This document shows positions 53,708 through 57,091 of a stretch of 57,091 nt of DNA, in pieces; positions within the stretch are counted from its first letter, which is position 1, and the number at the start of each line of letters is the position of its first letter. Source of the stretch: an uncultured Bacilli bacterium (GTDB taxonomy: Bacteria > Bacillota_I > Bacilli_A > RF39 > UBA660); the NCBI GenBank assembly GCA_934086145.1, contig CAKOHV010000009.1:1-57091 (forward strand), written 5' to 3'. The notes under the pieces are model-generated. The model was given only the letters and a program-made list of their open reading frames with translations. It did no database searches and was not told the origin of the DNA. A program made the position numbers and the translations under genes.

Positions 53708-55270
53708 ATGAAACAAATGAGTTTTGATCAAGATTGCGATTATTATGTTATAAGTGACTTACATGGGCAAGGAAAAATATATGATACAATAATGAAGCAA
53801 TTAGATAACGAAGCAATCTCAACAGGAAGAAAAATAAAATTAATTATTAATGGAGATATTATTGATCGGGGTCCAGAATCAATGAGAATGCTTGTAGACG
53901 TTATGGAAAGAGTTAAAGGGAAAAAAGGACATATAGATGTAATAATGCTTCCCGGTAACCACGAAGAAATGATGTGCTCTGCATTACAATATTATAAAGA
54001 ACATAAAGAATGGGCTGCTATTAATTCTACTAGTGGTATATGGTTTCACTGGTCAAATCATGGATTGGACACCTTATGCGAATTTTCCGAGTTAAGTGTT
54101 GCTATTCAGAAGGAATTACTAGAATTTTTAAAAACTTTACCATTATATTGCCTTATAAAAAGTAACAGAGTTGGTGGTAAATCTTACGTTATTGTGCATG
54201 CTAAACCACCTGTTGATGCTTTAACAGCATCAACAATACCTACTTTAGGAGAAATTGTATCAGATAATGAATTAAAATCACTGCGTGAATGTTTAACATA
54301 CAGAAAAAATGACGATGATTCACCTAAAAAAATCAGTTTACCAGATGATAATGTAATTACTATAATAGGTCATACTCCTGTTGAAAATGCTAATGGATAT
54401 GAATTCCTCGAAGATAAAAAAGTGCTTGTGATTGATGGTGGTTGTGCATATATGGCTGATAATCCTGATTCGATTTTTTGGGATGAAATGGCATCACTAG
54501 TTAAAATTTCGGACGTTAATAGTCCTGTAATACAACTATATGGTGGAGCAGATCAGAAAGGATTAAGACAAAGAGGAATAGAAAGATATAAGAATTTACT
54601 ACAAGCCCAACAACAAAATTCACAACCAACTCAACAACATGTTCAACAACAAATTCATCGTCAGACTCACCATCACATTAATCAGCAAACTCAACATTCA
54701 GTTCCAACTAAGAATTTCGAAACGTCAGTAACCCCAAATAAAAAAATTGGAACTTCAAGACCGCAGAATAAAAAGGAAGAAATCACAAAAAATGTAAAGT
54801 TATATGTTGGTTATTATGGACGAACATTTGCTGTTTATGTAAATTCTATTAGAAATAAAAAAGATATTGAAAATAATAGATTCAGATTTTATAAATATCA
54901 AGTGGATAGAACGTTAAGTTATAAGATTGCAAAAGCACTTATGAGTAGAGATTCTAAAGAGATATTAATTGATTATGGTTCTAATACTGATATGCAAAAT
55001 GGTGAAGTCAGAAATGGAATTTATAAATATAATTTAATTATGAAACCATTTACTAGTGTTGAAGATTTTTCCAAATTTGTAGCTGCTGATTTAGTTGAAT
55101 GTACAGCAACTGATGAGATTTATACAAGTTTCTTTTCTGAGACCCATACAACTATTTTTTCAGGTCTTGCTAATTCTAGTGTTAGTGCTACTTTTCTAAC
55201 CCCTGATGGTAATATTATGTTTAACTCTTTTTCAGAAGGTTTAAATGAAGGTGTTCATAGAAGTAAATAA
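53708..55270 (+). CDS. PPP-type phosphatase with Gln/His-rich linker and unknown C-terminal domain
   Basis: The 520-residue product has an N-terminal metallophosphatase of the PPP/ApaH group: SDLHG near residue 16, INGDIIDRGPESMR near 48, LPGNHEEMM near 82, and IIGHTPVENANGY plus VIDGGCAYM with later His ligands. A linker of about 40 residues (QAQQQNSQPTQQHVQQQ and following) is rich in Gln and His. The C-terminal 150 residues (LYVGYYGRTFAVYVNSIRNK...) match nothing I know. Substrate could be a phosphoprotein or a dinucleotide. I chose ATG at 53708, behind TTTGGTGAAATT. Confidence 0.82.
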   Translation: MKQMSFDQDCDYYVISDLHGQGKIYDTIMKQLDNEAISTGRKIKLIINGDIIDRGPESMRMLVDVMERVKGKKGHIDVIMLPGNHEEMMCSALQYYKEHKEWAAINSTSGIWFHWSNHGLDTLCEFSELSVAIQKELLEFLKTLPLYCLIKSNRVGGKSYVIVHAKPPVDALTASTIPTLGEIVSDNELKSLRECLTYRKNDDDSPKKISLPDDNVITIIGHTPVENANGYEFLEDKKVLVIDGGCAYMADNPDSIFWDEMASLVKISDVNSPVIQLYGGADQKGLRQRGIERYKNLLQAQQQNSQPTQQHVQQQIHRQTHHHINQQTQHSVPTKNFETSVTPNKKIGTSRPQNKKEEITKNVKLYVGYYGRTFAVYVNSIRNKKDIENNRFRFYKYQVDRTLSYKIAKALMSRDSKEILIDYGSNTDMQNGEVRNGIYKYNLIMKPFTSVEDFSKFVAADLVECTATDEIYTSFFSETHTTIFSGLANSSVSATFLTPDGNIMFNSFSEGLNEGVHRSK

Positions 55271-55731
55271 TGGGAACTAAAGCTTAATTTTTTATTAGAT
55301 GATTGGAATCTACAATTTATGTGGAGACAATCCTTTTAATTTGGTTTTATTAGACATAGTTATAATAGTTTTCTGTAGTCATTCATTATTTAGTAATTTA
55401 AGTTATGGTCGGCAATGAGTATTGGATGATTTAAGTTAGAGATAAACTAAGATAAATAACTGACTATAGTGTAAAATATTATTGATTGGGAAAATTAGTT
55501 TGAAATATAACTAATCCTTTTTATATATTAATTGTTTTTAATATGAAAAAGTTACTATTTATAATTAGTATTTATTACTTTCAAGAGTTAATTTTAAATT
55601 TTCCATAAAGATGGGACAACAAAAAATTATTCCATTCATGTTTTATAACTAAAAAAATTATATACTATTAATCATTGACATAATCAATAATATAACATTA
55701 TTCAAATAAAATGCTAAATTTTGTTTAAAAA
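55271..55731. other. Gene-free stretch
   Basis: No gene, tRNA or clear hairpin is seen in these 460 bases. A weak TTGACA-like box is present near 55674, but it leads into no gene. Confidence 0.6.
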
Positions 55732-55989
55732 TCAATTCAATGATTTCTTTGTTATTTTAGCTATTTCAATTAAAAATAAAGTAGGAACAGCTGTTTTCCC
55801 AGACTCATATGCGCTAATTACTGAATGAGTTGTATTTAATTTACTGGCCAACTTTTCTTGCGTATAATTAATAGATTTTCTAGCGAGTTTAATCCTCTTC
55901 CCTAGTTCATTTAGATCAATTTCAACTTTATTAAATTCAATTTTTTTATCCGTCGATAGGTCAACCAAACAGTCAATATTTATGTCCAA
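55732..55989 (-). CDS. XRE-type HTH regulator, probably cut short by a TGA at an expected Trp
   Basis: The 85-residue frame has a Cro/CI-type helix-turn-helix (ELGKRIKLARKSINYTQEKLASKL, THSVISAYESGK, PTLFLIEIAKITKKSLN). In related regulators the sequence goes on with a Trp and a short tail of the type WLLGK; here TGA stands at that position and FLNKI plus TAG follow in frame (to 55714). A G-to-A change of TGG would explain this. No ribosome binding site is seen before the ATG, and a gene relic abuts its 5' end, so the regulator may be non-functional. The HTH core itself looks intact. Confidence 0.6.
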   Translation of the reverse strand: MDINIDCLVDLSTDKKIEFNKVEIDLNELGKRIKLARKSINYTQEKLASKLNTTHSVISAYESGKTAVPTLFLIEIAKITKKSLN

Positions 55990-56006
55990 TTCATTGTAAA
56001 GTTTAT

Positions 56007-56222
56007 TTAAATAAAATCAATGGAGTTCAAGTTAGACAAGGGTTATTTGGAAAAATACTTAATTACGGAACTGTTTCCATTACTACTGCATCTACAGTAT
56101 ATGATTTTGTATATATAGATAAACCTAATGAATTTAAAACTATTCTAAATAATCAAATCGAAAAATACGACGAAGAAAGAATAGAAAAGCAAGCTAGAAA
56201 AATGGCAGAAGCTATGAAATAA
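56007..56222 (+). pseudogene. C-terminal fragment of a bacterial PH-domain protein
   Basis: Frame: LNKINGVQVRQGLFGKILNYGTVSITTAST, VYDFVYIDKPNEFKTILNNQ and a Lys/Glu-rich tail to TAA at 56220. This is the end of a bPH-type (YdbS/YdbT-like) domain; the N-terminal part, including any TM helices, is missing. There is no start codon in frame at the beginning. It abuts the HTH gene, which is transcribed the other way. Confidence 0.75.
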
Positions 56223-56256
56223 GATGATTTTGCATTAAAATCATCCTTTTTCTTTG
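56222..56256 (+). terminator. Terminator after the PH-domain fragment
   Basis: GATGATTTT / AAAATCATC stem with a five-base loop followed by CTTTTTC. It begins at the last base of the PH frame. Confidence 0.7.
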
Positions 56257-56301
56257 TTTAGTATTATTTATCATCATCTTTCTAAAAAATAATTTGTATA
56301 C

Positions 56302-56403
56302 AAAAAAATCAACTATTACTAGTTGACTCGATCATTAACGGCATATTGTTGACGATTCTCTCTTACGGAACATTTGAATAATAGTTAAGAACTAATTTTT
56401 TCT
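56302..56403 (-). ncRNA. Small RNA B of a tandem pair (about 100 nt)
   Basis: On the minus strand a promoter (TTGAAA-17-TCTAAT at 56438-56410) is followed by about 100 non-coding bases and a terminator AGTCAACTAG.../GTTGA with seven T. The 3' half (CCGTAAGAGAGAATCGTC, CGTTAATGATCGAGTCAACTAG) repeats that of RNA A 455 bases away, while the 5' half differs. Not a tRNA and no frame. Confidence 0.65.
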
Positions 56404-56409
56404 TAAAAC

Positions 56410-56438
56410 ATTAGATATGAAATTTTGTTAATTTTCAA
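56410..56438 (-). promoter_or_regulatory. Promoter of small RNA B
   Basis: On the minus strand TTGAAA (56433-56438), a 17-base spacer and TCTAAT (56410-56415). The spacer end (ATTTCATA) is the same as in the RNA A promoter. Confidence 0.65.
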
Positions 56439-56439
56439 T

Positions 56440-56750
56440 AAGAGTATTGAAATAATAGCAAAATGTATCATATATTATTTATATAACAAATTTAAAAAAA
56501 TATTTTAAGCAAGACTTTTTTTATGAAAGTTTTTATGGTAAAAGCCCAAAAAATTAAGGATATAGTTCGTAATGTTTTGGTATTTTTTTCTTTTTCTTGA
56601 AGATTATTTATATAAAAACATAGTCATTTAAAATAATTTTTTTGCTGTTTTTTATAGCTTTTTATGAGATTTATCCATTTCAACGAATTAAATTTTGTTA
56701 CTTTAAAATAGTTTTTTATCACTTATTTATATCTACACACACTATTTGAC
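56440..56750. other. Gene-free stretch between the two small RNA genes
   Basis: No gene or hairpin can be supported here. It is A/T-rich with T-runs such as GACTTTTTTTATG and TATTTTTTTCTTTTTC. Confidence 0.5.
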
Positions 56751-56756
56751 AATTAA

Positions 56757-56868
56757 CAAAAAAATCAACCATTTCTAGTTGACTTAATTATTAACGTCAC
56801 ATTGGTGCGACGATTGTATCTTATGGAGCGGTTAAGCTACAGCTTACGAACTACAACGCTCTCTTTCT
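56757..56868 (-). ncRNA. Small RNA A of a tandem pair (about 110 nt)
   Basis: On the minus strand a consensus promoter (TTGAAA-17-TATAAT) leads into a structured, non-coding stretch. GAGCG / CGCTC encloses a hairpin with GTAAGC / GCTTA, then a hairpin CGTC...GACG, then the terminator TCAACTAG.../GTTGA with seven T. The 3' half closely matches small RNA B. No ORF or tRNA; family unknown. Confidence 0.7.
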
Positions 56869-56874
56869 AAAAAT

Positions 56875-56903
56875 ATTATATATGAAATCTTATTAAATTT
56901 CAA
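56875..56903 (-). promoter_or_regulatory. Promoter of small RNA A
   Basis: On the minus strand TTGAAA (56898-56903), a 17-base spacer and perfect TATAAT (56875-56880). Confidence 0.75.
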
Positions 56904-56985
56904 TGGGAGTATATGAAAATTTGATTTTCAATGCTATAATATTAACTGAAAGATAAATCAAAAGAATGATAAATTTGAAAAACTA

Positions 56986-57013
56986 TTGAAATAGTGTAGA
57001 AAGAAGATATAAT
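56986..57013 (+). promoter_or_regulatory. Promoter of the response regulator gene
   Basis: TTGAAA (56986-56991), 16 bases, TATAAT (57008-57013), followed by an AAGGAG ribosome binding site and ATG at 57050. Confidence 0.7.
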
Positions 57014-57049
57014 AATTAAATAAATTACAATTTGTTAAGGAGTGGTACA

Positions 57050-57091
57050 ATGAACTCTACAATTTTAATAATAGAAGATGATAAAGATATA
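57050..57091 (+). CDS. Response regulator (start only; cut by the window edge)
   Basis: Only the first 14 codons are visible (MNSTILIIEDDKDI). The hydrophobic strand followed by an EDD acidic pair is the start of a receiver domain, in which the acidic pair binds Mg for phosphorylation of a later Asp. It has its own promoter and a good ribosome binding site (AAGGAGTGGTACA). Output domain and partner kinase lie beyond the window. Confidence 0.75.
   Translation, partial: MNSTILIIEDDKDI

Noticed and set aside
56302..56868. The two small repeats as CRISPR, tracrRNA or an insertion sequence
   Set aside because: There are only two copies, about 455 bases apart, with no spacers, no cas genes, no inverted ends and no transposase. 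The promoter and terminator at each copy fit small RNA genes better.
1..57091. Genetic code with TGA as Trp
   Set aside because: All conserved enzymes use TGG for Trp and read full length without TGA; TGA is also a plausible stop in at least four genes. Only the HTH relic and the decayed DUF1016 gene have TGA within a frame.
1..57091. Prophage or integrative element
   Set aside because: No integrase, terminase, capsid or conjugation gene is present, and the tRNA genes are not flanked by visible repeats.

Overview
The window is a compact, very AT-rich bacterial chromosome segment, roughly 27-30% G+C by eye. Most genes are preceded by a GGTGA(T)-type Shine-Dalgarno sequence, the promoters are sigma-A-like, and the protein families are those of low-GC Gram-positives: AddAB, YitT, YibE/F, DUF2207, HrcA/CIRCE control and a class III ribonucleotide reductase. 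I infer an uncultured, fermentative, anaerobic member of the Bacillota/Mycoplasmatota side (gut Bacilli of the RF39 or Erysipelotrichia kind). The genetic code looks standard: tryptophan is TGG throughout the intact genes, and TGA is a rare stop.

Left part (0.1-15.4 kb): phosphoketolase, a sirtuin, small anchored proteins of unknown function, and the operon addB-addA-unknown(554 aa)-membrane protein. A second unknown coiled-coil protein (521 aa) with a similar layout lies downstream. Between 15.5 and 16.8 kb there is a decayed DUF1016-type nuclease gene and tRNA-His.

Middle (16.9-34.5 kb): an anchored thioredoxin, an ABC-F ATPase, YitT, an HD-hydrolase/PAP2 pair, a DapB-like dehydrogenase, a single-domain ClpA-like AAA+ protein beside tRNA-Asn, a LemA-like protein, a pseudouridine synthase, two YibE/F proteins, and an anaerobic ribonucleotide reductase whose glycyl-radical tail is a separate 61-codon gene. 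An aldehyde dehydrogenase/FIST operon follows.

At 34.6-35.66 kb there is a protein-free stretch, richer in G+C than its surroundings and full of hairpins. It has a near-consensus promoter at one end and an intrinsic terminator at the other, so it reads as a single minus-strand non-coding RNA of about 1.05 kb. This is the strongest candidate for something undescribed.

Right part (35.7-57.1 kb): housekeeping genes (DusB, CIRCE-controlled Hsp20, aquaporin, a CCA-transferase-like protein lacking its catalytic aspartates, rhomboid) are interleaved with accessory genes: four putative HExxH metallopeptidases, a 666-codon unknown, a GNAT protein, a Nudix protein, an Ig-like anchored protein and a phosphatase with a Gln-rich linker. 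Relics include a broken ASCH gene, an HTH gene with TGA at an expected Trp, and a PH-domain fragment. At the far right two related ~100-nt small RNA genes lie in tandem, each with its own promoter and terminator, followed by the start of a response regulator cut by the window edge.
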